Source: Cryptomeria japonica
Lineage: Eukaryota; Streptophyta; Pinopsida; Cupressales; Cupressaceae
NCBI RefSeq assembly: GCF_030272615.1
Contig: NW_026729280.1
Coordinates: forward strand, 52,557-116,556
DNA length: 64,000 nucleotides
Direction: 5' to 3'
A program made the position numbers and the translations under genes. The notes beneath the pieces were generated by a model. It was not told where the DNA came from and searched no databases. It saw only the letters and a program-made list of their open reading frames with translations. Below, piece after piece: positions 21,831 through 33,924 of the stretch (within the stretch, counting starts at the first letter, position 1; each line of letters starts with the position of its first letter).

Positions 21831-24198
21831 TGTTGGCATTTTGTTGTCATTGATGTCAACTAGTATGGGATGTCTACCAGTATGAGTGATGTATGTGCAA
21901 TATTGTCAAGGAGGAACAAAGGGCAGAATGAGATATCTTTAATATCTTGGTGTGTTGCACAACACCGGTAAGGTAAGACACAAATTACCAGTACCCAAGT
22001 TATTGTCTAACTTGTGTGGATGAGGTAAGAAGGCTACCGACATAGTGTATCACTAGTATGGAAAGGATGTCAATTGGTACATGATGTGTTGACATGAAGA
22101 AGTCAGATCAACCAAGCGAGTGGTTGACAACCAGCAAGATGATGACCAGTGCACAAGCAGGATGGGCAAGGTGCTTGAGCGGTTGTTTTGTGATGAAGAG
22201 ATAGGATGCTACCAAAATCACATCAACATAGGAGGAGAAGGATGAATAGGCCATTAGTACATTGTGAGGTTGCAGAACAACAAGACTCCCATTGGATGAA
22301 GATGTAGTCATCATGAGATGCCACATAAGTGCAGTGTAGGATAAAGATTATACAAACTCACTCTCACTAGTAAGTGGAACTTATCTCCTGTTATGCATAG
22401 TGTGCATTATAGTCATGTGAGATAAGGTAGATGAGGAAAAGGCATGTGTTTGACGGCTCACACTAGATCCACTAGTGAATCAAATGAATTCCTTGAGTGT
22501 ATGCAATTAGGGATTTACACTGGACTGTTTGAGAAGGCATGTTGAGATACTGATATAGATGATGGGTGATGAGTTTGTCATTTTGACAAACTAGTTGAGA
22601 CCTAGTTAGAGCTGATCAGGGAGAAGGCAAGGCTAAACTGATACAATCTGAAGCAAATGACCTCATTGAAGATAGGATTAATTGAAGGTTGATGACATAG
22701 TGTCATCAAGAGAGTTTTACTAGTATGGATGATCGTTGGTAATATGGACAAGGTGCAGATGCAGATGACTCTTCATTTGATGGAGTTGTACATAACAAAG
22801 GATAGAAAGCATGTCGACTGATTGCACAGTCCACTGGAAGACAAGCAGAGTGCTAGGTAGATGACAGACTGTCTTGAGGGTTTGACCAGTAGGGTTAGCA
22901 AACCGACAGATAAGACAAATTGGTAGAGTGTTTCGTAGGGGAACCTATCTGAACCGACATGATGATCCAAGCTGGTAGTTGGTCGAGATGGATTCCACAT
23001 AGAGTCAAGGTGGTGAACCTGCATGCAATGATATAAGGAATATACACCGGCAGGGTAGCTACTGAGTTGGTCGAAATTAGTGATAGATTCCAAATGTCAC
23101 GGGACATGTTGTAGGCATTTGTGGCTCGAGGTCTAGAGGACAACTAAGAGCCAGCTAAGAGTGATTGAGGAGATCGAGGTGAATGAAGGAAACAATAGGA
23201 CCAATCTTGGTGTTTGACAAAGAGACTAGCCGATGGGGAAAATTAGATCATCAGAGGTGGAAGGCATTATCAAGAAGGCACATTAATTATAGAGTTGTAC
23301 AATTTATCATCCAGAAGATCAAATCGAACAAGATCAGATTAGATTTGGTTTACCTCTAGGATGATGAGGAAACCTTAATCACCTTGAATTTTAATTGTCT
23401 TTTGGCAGGAAATCTAGGCTATAAATATGTAAGGAAAAGATATTGGTAGTTGTTGATGTTGCTGAATAGAAGAAGGAAGCACTGTTGCAAAGTGATTGAG
23501 AAGTTACTTCTGCATGTGAGAGAAAATTAGCCAAGTGTTCAACAAGTATATGAGAAAAGAGGGTGAGTGAAGAGAATAGCCAGTAGCGTCCATACAGGTA
23601 AAGAAGAAGTGAAGGAAGCTACAAAGAACTAGGAAGATATCTAGTAGAGAAGAAGAAGAGGAAAGGTGTACTAGTAGAGTTTACTGGCAGTAAGGTAGCA
23701 GTTGAGAGCAGCAAGAGAGGTGAGTTGTTGTAGCAGAGAAGGTATCTCACCGAGAGAGTAAGGTACATGAAATGGTTGCAAGAAACACTTGTAATGAGAC
23801 AACTACTTTTGTAACTAATGTATTCTTTGTAAACACTAAGTTGTAGGTCAATGGAGGGGTTGGTGCTCCTTGGGTTGGTTCCTTAAATCAGGGGTTGGTG
23901 CCCTAAATCAGTGGTTGGTGCTCCTTGGGTTGGTGTCCTAAACATTGTAATTATTTTCATTGTGACACTGGATTGGAGCAGTAGACTCCAACAACATTGC
24001 TCACCGAGGTTTTTCCCATCTTGGGTTTTCCTCGTATATATTGGTGTTATGTTATGTCCCTTATGTAGGTCTCCCCACTAACCAATAAGTCTGCACAGAG
24101 TTAGATCTATTAACTGGTATTCTCACATAGGACAGCTAAAGAGAAAAATTTAAGAACCTCTGATTCACCCCCCTCTCAGTGGTGCAGTGTGTCTAACA
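21831..24198 (+). repeat. Copia-B 3' LTR (2,368 bp)
   Basis: From TGTTGGCATT to GTCTAACA. The last ~860 bases match the two parts of the 5' LTR. The first ~1.5 kb has no partner in the window. The length is unusual for copia but fits large Sirevirus-type LTRs. Contains many CCGGTA/CCAGTA-like words. Confidence 0.88.
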
Positions 24199-25700
24199 CT
24201 TTATACTCCCCTATATAAGAAGGTGTAAATTCTAAAGACCCCCAATAATCATCTAAGAGAATTTATTTTGGTTAAGAAGTATCTTCGGGGGAAGATGATG
24301 ATTCAGTTTGAATGGAAGGAGAATCAAGGGTACTTGAAGAAGGAGTGCTTTAAGAATTAGAAGTAGTTGAAGAAGATTTTGAAGATGAAGTTTACAAACA
24401 AGATTGTAAATTGGTATCAGTAAACATAATATACATCTTATTCCTATAAATGAATTTGGCGTAATAAGTTTTTTGGGCATGACATGGATAGACACAACTA
24501 AAATAATAGGTCCTACCAGAATAGGAAAGGTTATAGTACCTGAAGAGTTTCTAGCAACATTGTCAAAGCTAGAGATAGTAAGAGAATCAGGTTGAATAAG
24601 AGTAGAATCCACTTTAATCTTATGCAATAAATTGATGCTACAAATATTAAGGCTAGATCCATTATCCACAAAGGTTCTTCTTATAGCATTACCATTGATA
24701 AGAACAACAAGCATAAGAGGGTTATACTGGCATTGAATCTCTTGGGAGGGTAACTCATCTTGTGTATACACAATTTGAGCTTAAGGTATTGTCATGGAGT
24801 CAATCAAAGAAGCCACATTATTAGGTGTCACTAAAGGTGGAACATCTAAGTTCTTTGAAGCAACTTGTAGCATTCCATGATGTGTGGATGAAATTTTAAT
24901 TAAAGCCCAAAGAGATATCTTGACAGGAGTAGCTTTAAGTTCAATAAGATCATACTCCTTACCAAGATTTTGTGATATATGAGGTGTTGGTGGAAGAATA
25001 GGTTGAGAAGTAGGAAGTGAAGAAGGAATAACCGAAGGAGGATTAGGTTGCCTATTTTTCCATGTATTATATATGTGAGCAACTGCAGAGTAATCTATTT
25101 AGTATACTCATAAGGACTCTTAGTGGGATATCCTGCTTGCATAGTAATAACTAATTTGTTAGGAGTTAAAAAGGAATCATTACTATAACCACCTTGAACC
25201 ACCAAGAAAGGCTTATTAAGTGGTTGAGAATTTTAAGAAGGACTAGCACCTTGAACCGCAAGGAGGGGTTTATTAGGTGTTTCATAACCATTCACATGTA
25301 TCATATTGATTGAAGATGGTTTGGGAACATGTGAGGAAAAAAAATTAAGTGGTTTATAAAGAATATTATCAACCTTAAACATTTCTTCATAAATAAGTTT
25401 GGGAAATCCTCATAGAAGGGAGTGTCAATGTTATTAAACCCTTTCAACCTACCACTCTCCAACATTAATAACAAATCTAAAAATCTAGATAATGTGAGAA
25501 GAATTCGGAAGGGGAAGTAGAATGTTTCTATATTAAATGCTGAATTTGACAATCTCATGTCTTCGGTGGGAGAAATTAATGTTTGCCAACATCCCATAGG
25601 TTACAATTAAATTAGAACTTTCCTCTTCAAAAAGAGTTAATTTTTTAGCAAGCAACAGCAAATGTTTCTTACCAGGATTTCTAAGCATTCATCCATGATG
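24199..25700 (-). pseudogene. Tat-like gypsy gag-protease relic
   Basis: On the minus strand the open part 24771-24253 reads QEIQCQYNPLMLVVLINGNA and FVDNGSSLNICSINLL, the protease form (D-N/G-G-S-S-L-N-I-C) of Tat/Athila-type gypsy elements. VGPIILVVSIHVMP follows, before decay. Upstream (24780-25310, several frames) are the gag-protease linker YDLIELKATPVKISLWALI and the repeated NKPLLAVQGA / NKPFLVVQGG blocks. No RT, LTR or PPT was found. The right limit is uncertain. Copia-B's 3' LTR abuts its left end, so the relic may have been Copia-B's insertion site. Confidence 0.7.
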
Positions 25701-27711
25701 GACAGCGAATTCACAAGAAATTTATGCTAAATTTAATTATGGATGAGGACAAGCTAAATTTAAAAATACGCATGAATAAACAAATTAGCATTTGTAGTTG
25801 AATATATAGAAATAAGAAAATCCTATATACATGAGTCCACATAAAAAAACGTATAGACATGCCACAGAAGGAAAATTGATAAATCCAAGAAAATAATTAT
25901 CTGTTAAGAGAGATAAACCTAGACTAAGTGTTATTTATTTATAGTTAACATTATTGAAATCTAGAAATAGCGATGAATGAGTGTTTGAAGTAATTCAATA
26001 TCTAACATTCCAGGGCTTCTAGACTTTCACAACAATTGGGTTCCAGAACAAGCAAGGGTTTTCTCAAAATCGCCAAAGCAACATTAAATGATGAAATCTG
26101 TTTGTCTCATTGGGTTTTTATTATATAACTATAGGGTTTTTGCTAGTGTTCTTTGAATGTGTGTTTTGGTGAATGGATATGCCAATCACAATAATATTGG
26201 CGAGAATGGTACCTTGTAACCGTATAAATAAATCAGGTAACTCTCCAAAGATAGCTACTTTACTAGTCTTTGGCCTTCCTACTTACAAGTTCAAGGCTGC
26301 AGTTTAGAATTTAACTGGCAGTTGTGAATAACAACGAGTGGTTGAGGTTGCATGATTTGAACATCTAGATTATGATTGTTTCTTTTTGCATAGTAATTAT
26401 AATCGAGGAGGATGAATTAGAGGCATGACATTTGGTCTCTTGTTCAACTGAAATGAGTGATTAGGTGATAGGTGGCTTCTTTTAATTAAAACCATTGTGA
26501 CACACTTTTCATCTCCAGTTTGAGGATCATGTCAATATATTTATATGATAACTATTTCAACCACAAGGCTTCACAAGATTATAAAACATTAATCTTTTTC
26601 ACCTTAGTTTCAATAGGGATGATTTCATCACTGAACTTTCCTATAGTTGTTGATGTTTCCGCCTTCCTATGAGATTCAAACCTGAATAAATTATTGTCAT
26701 TACCACTCGTTATTTTTCCTCCATGTTTCTTTCACTCAATATGTTCTTGTTTAATACAAGAGTTTTGATATAAATTAATATTAAAACCTAAAAATATTTT
26801 GCATACTCTTGCCTTGTCCTACTCCTGACACAAACTCCATAATGACCAACCATATTTTCCGAGGTGATAACCGTCAAAAGAAGACAATCTTTTGCTTGCT
26901 TTTAGGTTTCAACCTATTGCAAGGCACTAAGTCAACATCCACATAGACGATAAACAGGCATGGAACTATAATATTTAAAAAGACAATAGCCATCTCTTTA
27001 CAGTTCAGTTGTAGTTGTTTCAATTGTTACCCTTGGATGAAGAGTCTTCCCAAGCCGTAGGATTGACAGTCAAACTCCAACCTTGCACCAATACCTAAAG
27101 AAGACATAATCCAAAATCAAAAACTTGTTTAAATTCAAAGCCAACATTATAATACACTGAAACAAATCAAATTTAGATACCAATATCATAAAATCTAGAT
27201 TTAACTACCGCCACAACATCTGCAACTGCTTGAAGCCCTGGAGAGCATTGTCTGTTAACAATCCTAACTGGTACAGTCTTTTAAGGAATGAAAAAGTAAT
27301 AAACAACATATAAATATAGAAACTGTTATATCCACCCCTTGGGCACTACAATTGCTTTATTTTATTTTTTACATTCCCAAGTACTAACTTATTCAACCAA
27401 TCTTGTTGTTTTATCTTACAAACATCATCTTCATAATTTCTTTGATTACCAAAGTGGCAGCAAACTTACATCACCAAATAAGCTTGCACTACCTAAACCT
27501 AAGGCTCGAGGGTTCATTCTAGATGACCCTACCTTCGTATCCCTCGAGGAGAAGTCAAAGGCTCCATAGTTCATCCCCAAAGGTTAGACGGAGTTCATTC
27601 TCTCATCTTGTATAAGATATCCTTTAACAATTTTAGTGAATCCATAGAGAGTGAATCAAGAACACTTCCCATTAGCACATGGTGAATAGCTCATACACAT
27701 CACACACGTGA
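25701..27711. other. Unassigned AT-rich sequence
   Basis: No coding region, LTR pair or known repeat recognised. The longest ORF (27339-27569) has no recognisable motif and no start context. It could be the remains of the gypsy relic's non-coding parts or anonymous intergenic DNA. Confidence 0.5.
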
Positions 27712-27880
27712 TGACTAGCTCTAGCTTAGGTCACATATACAAAGTGGCTAGCTCTAGCATATGTCCTATATTCATAGGGACTAGCTTTAATATACATTTC
27801 TCATAGATAGTGACTAGCTTTAGGAGGCATCACATACCTAGTGACTAACATTTACAAAGTGATGAACCGGCATATCCATA
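27712..27880 (+). repeat. Degenerate tandem repeat, ~33-37 bp
   Basis: About five units, each containing (g)tgactagct(c/t)ta followed by a variable tail and ...catatac/catata. Example cores: gatgactagctctagctt, ggctagctctagcatatg, gggactagctttaatata, gtgactagctttaggagg. Confidence 0.7.
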
Positions 27881-29187
27881 AAAACTAGCTACCTCTTGCC
27901 CGTAGTGCATCTCCGATAAAAGAATTGTTAGTGTATTGTGCACTACACTATGGGACACATTATTTTGTCCAGCCTTTTGCACCAATGAGCAAGAAGAACA
28001 AGATTTGATGTATCTCTAATACACTGAGTGTTTTCATCATCCTAACAAAGGTAGGTATACCATTTCCACCTTCAGATATGCCCAAAGTTACACAATGAGA
28101 TTGGTCCAATTATTACCTACCTATTCTTCATTAGAAATCCTCCTCCCTACAATCCATCGAATGGCTAAGCAATAAGGACATCCATTGTCAGCATGCAACT
28201 GGCCTAGAGGCCCACATGCTCGTAGAGAAATCCATCTAAAAACCCTAGGTCAACATGGGTATCCATCGCCTGCATGTAACTGGCGGAATCCATCTGCTAA
28301 CTAGGTGGTTGGGATGACAGTCTATCGACATAGTACCCTCCTTGACTACTATAAATCTCGAGCGGATAAGATTATCTTAAGTGGGTCATACGATTTATCC
28401 TTCAATAATCACCTTGGATAGAGTGGACTATTCTATATGATAGAGGAATAATGTCCTCTAACTATGCCCTTGTAGGGTCCTACCTCCATCTGTATCGATA
28501 AAAGTTAGCACCTATACTAATGAAGGATCATCCTTGGTTCATAGAAATCTTGCATCAACCAAAAATATTTTGTTTTTGTTTTGTTTTTCATTTACAATTT
28601 CATCTTTTTCTTTATGTGTGTCTTGATTTTGGCTCATCGAATCTTGTGGAGTTGGATTCTACTTGAAGACTTGATCATCTTTCTTATTTTTAGACCGCAT
28701 TGTGTTTAGATCATTTCTGAAAAGATATCGCTATCGGTTTCACTGACAATTTCCTATTATTGGTTGATAGTTCTTGTTACCGAATGCCTACACCTATTTT
28801 GGTAATCTATCGGAACCCCTTTCAAAGCTTGTGGAGCCTTGGGTGTTGATTCTAATGTTCCTTGGCATGTGGTCAACCTTTTCCTACAATCTACGTTTCA
28901 TCCTTTGCATTTTCCAAAGGAATCTCTTGGTGGAGGCCGACCTTGTTGGTTTTACATGTTAGATCTTGTTCTTTGGGTTTTGATCCCTTTTTGGGCTCAC
29001 TAGATCCTTTGGATTGTATATATAATTGTACTTGAGTATTAAAATTTAATCAATCAAAGAATGAAGTAGCCAGACTAAGCATAGCAGATAGATCTTAAGA
29101 TTCAAGGTCATGGTTGTGACCTATTCTATATGTTCTACCAGGCCTATGAGCTGGTTATGTTGTAACCCGGTTGTTACCAGTTGGTTG
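27881..29187 (+). repeat. Probable left part of the Gypsy-E 5' LTR
   Basis: Non-coding. Its right end (...ttaccagttGGTTG) joins 62538 (GGTTGtaatcaa) once Gypsy-C and one copy of the target duplication are removed. Beyond that point come an LTR-like tail, a primer site and a gypsy gag. A TATA-like gtatatataa occurs at about 29016. The left LTR edge cannot be fixed because the partner LTR lies outside the window; 27881 is simply where the tandem repeat ends. Confidence 0.5.
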
Positions 29188-29931
29188 TGTAGACACCTAA
29201 AATTGTCTTGTCTAATTAAATAAATATTTTTATTTATTTAATTATTTTATCTTAATTCTTCTATTAATTAAATAAATGTTTATTTATTTAATTAATTCAT
29301 TTATCCCCTTCTAAGCCTTTCCTCGTTTAAATAAATACGTTTATTTATTTAAATTGTCATTTTCCTAAATTAAATAAATATTTCATTTATTTAATTAAAT
29401 CCTAATTCTTCTATTAATTAAATAAATGTTTATTTATTTAATTAATCCCTTAGCCTTTTCTACCCATGACACATGTCACTCATCTCTTAATTGATAATTT
29501 CTTTTACCTACCCTCTAATCCTAGTTGATAATTTATCTTCACACCTCTTAATGTTATCCCTTCATTTTCTACAGTGTCATTTATATAAGGAGATGTTTCT
29601 TTCATTATCAATCCCCCTAAGCATTTTAATCAATCTTATGCAATCAAACATTTTTGTGATCAAGCTATCAACCAAATTTCCATTCTTTGTAGAGCTTTTG
29701 TGCACACATAGAATCTAAGAGAAAATATATGAAGCAAGATTAATGGAGATAGGATGAATGGATATTCAAACCATAGTGGACATGTGATGGTATAATATTT
29801 ATGATTTGCATTATCTTAGGTAATTTTCATATGTTATGTTGGATCTTTGTTGTTGTTAGGCTACGGTTTTGTGGTTGAATTCATTGTCTTTCAATATTGT
29901 TGTTTCCATTATCCACTTTTCACCATACACA
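29188..29931 (+). repeat. Gypsy-C 5' LTR
   Basis: 744 bp, TGTAGACACC...CCATACACA. Contains five successive AT palindromes (29213-29446) and a TATA box, ttatataagg, near 29581. Confidence 0.93.
29213..29446. repeat. Five successive AT palindromes in LTR
   Basis: Each is an inverted repeat of about 28-34 bases made of (tt)aattaaataaat and its complement around a 2-4 base centre. They lie at about 29213-29244, 29263-29296, 29326-29353, 29367-29400 and 29413-29446. The 3' LTR keeps the same set. Confidence 0.9.
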
Positions 29932-29953
29932 TTTTGGCATGCCCGGTGGGACT
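29932..29953 (+). other. Gypsy-C putative primer binding site
   Basis: ttttggcatgcccggtggga directly follows the LTR. A TTGGC(A/G)...CCCGGTGGGAC block in this place is common in Tat-type gypsy elements. I did not match it to a tRNA. Confidence 0.55.
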
Positions 29954-30162
29954 CTTGCCCCTTTTGCATTTAACATTTTGGTTGCAGATTATGTGTTTTT
30001 CGAAGTTGCAAATCTGATATTTTCCAATGACATTTTGACTTTTTGTGTTTGCGGCTTTTGGAACCGCATTTTTGTTGTTCTCCCATATCTGTGCATTCCA
30101 AAATTGTGTTTGTGATTCCTGACAGTAATTTTTTTTTCCAGATTGTAGGTTTTCATTTCAAT

Positions 30163-30330
30163 CATGTCTGTGCAACATTAAGTCATGTTTGTGCAACATT
30201 TAGTCATGTCTATGCATCATTCAGTCATGTTTGTGCAGTATTCAATCACATATGTACAACATTCAGTCACATTTGTGCAACATTCAATCACATTTGTGCA
30301 ACATTCAGTCACGTCTGTGCAGCATTCAGG
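30163..30330 (+). repeat. 21-bp tandem array, 8 units
   Basis: Eight units of 21 bases with consensus catgtttgtgcaacattcagt, in the Gypsy-C leader. Since 21 is a multiple of three, several frames stay open and encode a 7-residue repeat (for example HVCATFS). No gag-like context, so coding is doubtful. Confidence 0.92.
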
Positions 30331-32240
30331 GGCGTCTATTTCTTTTGCATTTTTTTCTTCAATTTTCATTTCCTCATTTAGGGTTTTCATTTTGTCTTGC
30401 ATTTAGGGTTTCAGATCTGGTTTATTTGAGCCAATATCTTGTGATTGAAATAACGAAGTGGTGTAGCTTATCTTTGGAAGCAAATCATGCGTCGAAGGTC
30501 CCTATCTTACACAAAGTGTTTTGGGATTTTGTTAAAATAAACCTAACTTGTTTTCTTGCAGGAAGGGGTAATCATTTGAAACAACCCAAACTACTAACAA
30601 AACTTTGTTGCAGGATCTTGGCAAGGGTTTTCTTTTGATTTTCATTATGTTCTTTGTTTTCAAAGATTAGAAACACTTCAATTGAACCAGTGTCTTTTGT
30701 GTCTTGGGCAATAGGCTCTTTCGTGTTTATCTTTAGAGAGCTTGCCTCCCCGTGTGGCCACTAGGATACTATTGAGAAGGGAATGACCCAAGTGGTAGCA
30801 AGGAAATCCCCCTCTTTTGAACCACTATAAATAATTGTATCCATGGGGAAAGCTATGGGTAACATGTGTTGATTAGTCCATACCGACACTATGTCTCCCC
30901 ATAAACCCGTTTGATCAAATTTATTTGATCAATAGTAGGGCGTAACCCCTATTGACTGGGAGCCTTCTATATTTACAAAGCTAAAAGTGTCACAAGTATA
31001 GCCACATGAGAAGATGCCCTTAATAGAATCTTTTAGTTTTAGAAAGCCATAATCTTTCTAGGTGTTGGGGCAAGAGGTCGGACCTCTGGAGTGGCCCACA
31101 CATATATAGTTCTTAGTAGAGGTACAAAGTTCACCATGGGGATTGGTTCTTGGCTGCTTTAGACAAGTGAGTGTCAAGGGTGGAGCCAATGGTGTCAAGC
31201 ACCTAAGTATCTACTTTAAATAACATAGTCTCATGGGAAACTCCACGTGGGATCAACAACTATTGTCGTGACCAACCATAGGAATTGTGCAACAACTATT
31301 GTCATGACCAACCATAGGAATTGTGCTTGTCTTCTTCTAAACATTCAAACATTCAAGATCAAACATCAAAACATTGTGTCTTTTGTGTCTTCAAGTGTAT
31401 ACAAAACATTTTTACATCAAACAACATACTTTCTTATGAGTCATTTTAAGTCTAAACACCTACAAACATAGAGTCCTTATCAATATTGTCTCCTCCTTTC
31501 ACAAAAAATGGTCAAAAATTTAGATTTGGTCACAACAACTTTATAAATTAGAAAAATTGCACTCAAGTTTTGTAAACATGTCTATGTCTGATAGAACATC
31601 TGTATCTTGTAAACGCGTTTGTGAAGGAAATAAATGCATTTGTGTAATCATAGTAAACTATATTGACAAGATTCTCAAAAACTTTTTTGTGCAATATCTA
31701 GTCAATTCTGTGTTGGGTAACCACATCTGTGAAGTATACAGGTACGTCTATGTTCAGTATTGGAAAAATTTAGTCCATCAAACAAGAGAAATCAGTTTCA
31801 GAATTCTTGAGCTTCCTAGGTTATTTCTCTAGGTTTTCATCTAGAATTCAGCCTATTTTTGGGCCTCACAAAGTTCATGATTTCTTTACACCTTGCATTA
31901 CATTCACATTCATTTAAACTTGAGTCAAAAGGTCACTTTATTGTCCTCATATTTCTTTGTCAACACAATACATACAACAACATTTGGCTAAGTGGTCCCT
32001 TATCCATGTCTATCAACTTTGGGTCTCATTCGGTCTTACTTGGAGTCAAGGTCAACTCACCTCATCAAGAGATCTATCATCTCTTTGAAACTCACACCTA
32101 CTCTACTACATACATACTTGGTCTTACAATTTGGAAATTGCAAATACACCTCACATTCATTTACATTCCACCCAACTCTTGGTCTTCCATACTCTTTTCA
32201 TTTTCATCTAGTCTCACACATCTTGGTCAAGACCTAGTTC
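30331..32240 (+). other. Gypsy-C leader, non-coding
   Basis: About 1.9 kb between the repeat array and gag with no recognisable protein. It contains a perfect inverted repeat at 30911-30932 (arms TTGATCAAAT/ATTTGATCAA) and a 36-bp tandem duplication at 31254-31325 (caacaactattgtc...). The stretch 31560-31760 has scattered words like those of the 21-bp array. Long leaders are usual in Tat-type elements. Confidence 0.7.
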
Positions 32241-33919
32241 ATGGTTGAAACCTGTTCCCAAAAATATTATAAAGAAGCTAAAGAGGCTCAAGAGTCCACA
32301 TAGTTGAGTGTCTATGAGTATGACAACAATATCTTTTTCAATTCTTATCATACCACATTACTTGACATGGACATCTATATAAACATTCAGAATGTTGAGA
32401 ACATGGATGATACAAACAACAATGATGCACAAAATGACAATGTTGATAACATTTCAGTACACTCAGTGAAGAGGAAGAAACTATCATGGATCCCCATTTC
32501 AATACATTGGTTGAAGAGATCATAAGAAGAGATAGACAATATTTTCTACAAGTGATGGCACAAAGTGGAGCTAAGATACCTCATGATTTTGACATGTCCC
32601 AAATAGTAGAACATCGACCTACGTAAGAAGGTAAACTCAACATGGATCAAAGGAAACCTAATAGTGGAGGTAATAGAGGACCACATTTTGTGTCTGAGTC
32701 ACCATCATCCTTGTTTCAAAAACCTGATATCCCAAAAACACATGGTCAATCTTATGATACTCACAAAAGAGCATCTCATGAACAACTCCATCTATGGAGA
32801 ACCTTATGGAAATCTTATACGGATAAATACACTTAGTCGTATACCAATACTAGGGACCCAATTCAAAAGTAATTGGATATCTAGAGACATGCTCAAAAAT
32901 TGGACACAAGGAAACCCCTTATCAAATTTGGGGGCGACACACAAGAGAAAACTCATGATATGCCTTATGACCCTACATACATTATCATTATAGGCCTCCT
33001 CCATATGAACATTTTTACAATCAATACCATCCATATATATATAGTATCCTCCTCCTCCACCCAGTAGATCAAGCATGAGATATAGTCCAAGAAGTCGGTC
33101 TCCACCCAAATTTTTTTTGGAATAGTAGATAAAGGACTTACAAAAGAAGATGGAGGACATCAATACACCAAAACCAGCTTACACAATGAGAGATATATCT
33201 CCCTATCCATTCAATATAAGCATTCCAATGCCTCCATTTCCTACACATTTCGTAACACTAAAGTTTGGTAAATACAGAGGCAAAGGGGACCCCTAAGATA
33301 CATATAAGACAAATTTTCACATCTTTCATTGAGGTAGAAGTAGAAGAAACGTTCTTAATGAGATTGTTTCCACAAAGCTTAGGTGAACAAGCTATGGAAT
33401 GGTTCTCCCAACTTCCACTTGGAATTAAGTCATGGGGTGATCTAGCAGAATCTTTCATACAATATTTATCATATAACATAGAGACAGATATATCAGTTGC
33501 CACTTAGTGCAATACCAAACAGAAAGATGGGGAGTCATTTTCATCATTCCTACAAAGATGGATGAATTTATCTAGCAGATGCTCTTGCAAAATTCCACAA
33601 AAACAAATGATAGAGATGTTTACAGAGAATGTCAACAGATAAATTTGTTATGAATTGAGGAAAGCTACTTTGTCCACTTTCAAGGACGTCATTTAGAATG
33701 GCTTAGAAATAGGGAAGGTCTTAATTGAGCAAGGAATGATCAAGATATCCAAAGAAAATAAAGATGTTTTTAAAGGAAAGGACAAGCCATGATTTTGGAA
33801 CAAGAACACAGTAAATGATGACATTGTTGATGCTAATATAGTGAGACCAAAAATCATTTTGTCAGGATCAAGTTCTTCTACAAACAACCAAGTAAATACT
33901 CAAGCAACTTCAAAACCAT
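32241..33919 (+). pseudogene. Gypsy-C gag
   Basis: Begins at an ATG near 32241 (MVETCSQKYYKEAKEAQEST). Several frames and stops follow. The retrotransposon gag domain is at 33265-33800: FTSFIEVEVEETFLMRLFPQ, SLGEQAMEWFSQLPLGIKSW, LAESFIQYLSYN, then QRWMNLSSRC. The LFP-SL-x2-QA-x-EWF pattern is typical of Tat/Athila-type gag. It is cut at 33924 by the copia solo LTR and resumes at 35380. Confidence 0.8.
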
Positions 33920-33924
33920 GAAGG

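Larger units (their letters stand above)
10151..24198 (+). mobile_element. Copia-B: gag-only Sirevirus-like element
   Basis: A + strand copia element with a truncated 5' LTR (interrupted by Copia-A), a tRNA-Met-like primer site, a long gag and a 2,368-bp 3' LTR. No protease, integrase or RT is seen between the gag end (~20651) and the LTR. The acidic coiled-coil gag with two zinc knuckles, long LTRs and several gggggag tracts before the 3' LTR are traits of the Sirevirus lineage. It would have depended on another copy's pol. Its left end was lost at the junction with the F fragment. Confidence 0.85.

Noticed and set aside
25701-27711. Host gene exons
   Set aside because: Some GT/AG-like words and short ORFs exist, but no domain, codon pattern or splice structure could be supported.
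30163-30330. CRISPR-like array
   Set aside because: Units are contiguous 21-bp tandem copies without spacers, in plant retroelement DNA.
30043-30638. Protein-coding gene over the 21-bp array
   Set aside because: All frames are open only because of the repeat length; no domain, no conserved start, and it lies in the leader of Gypsy-C.
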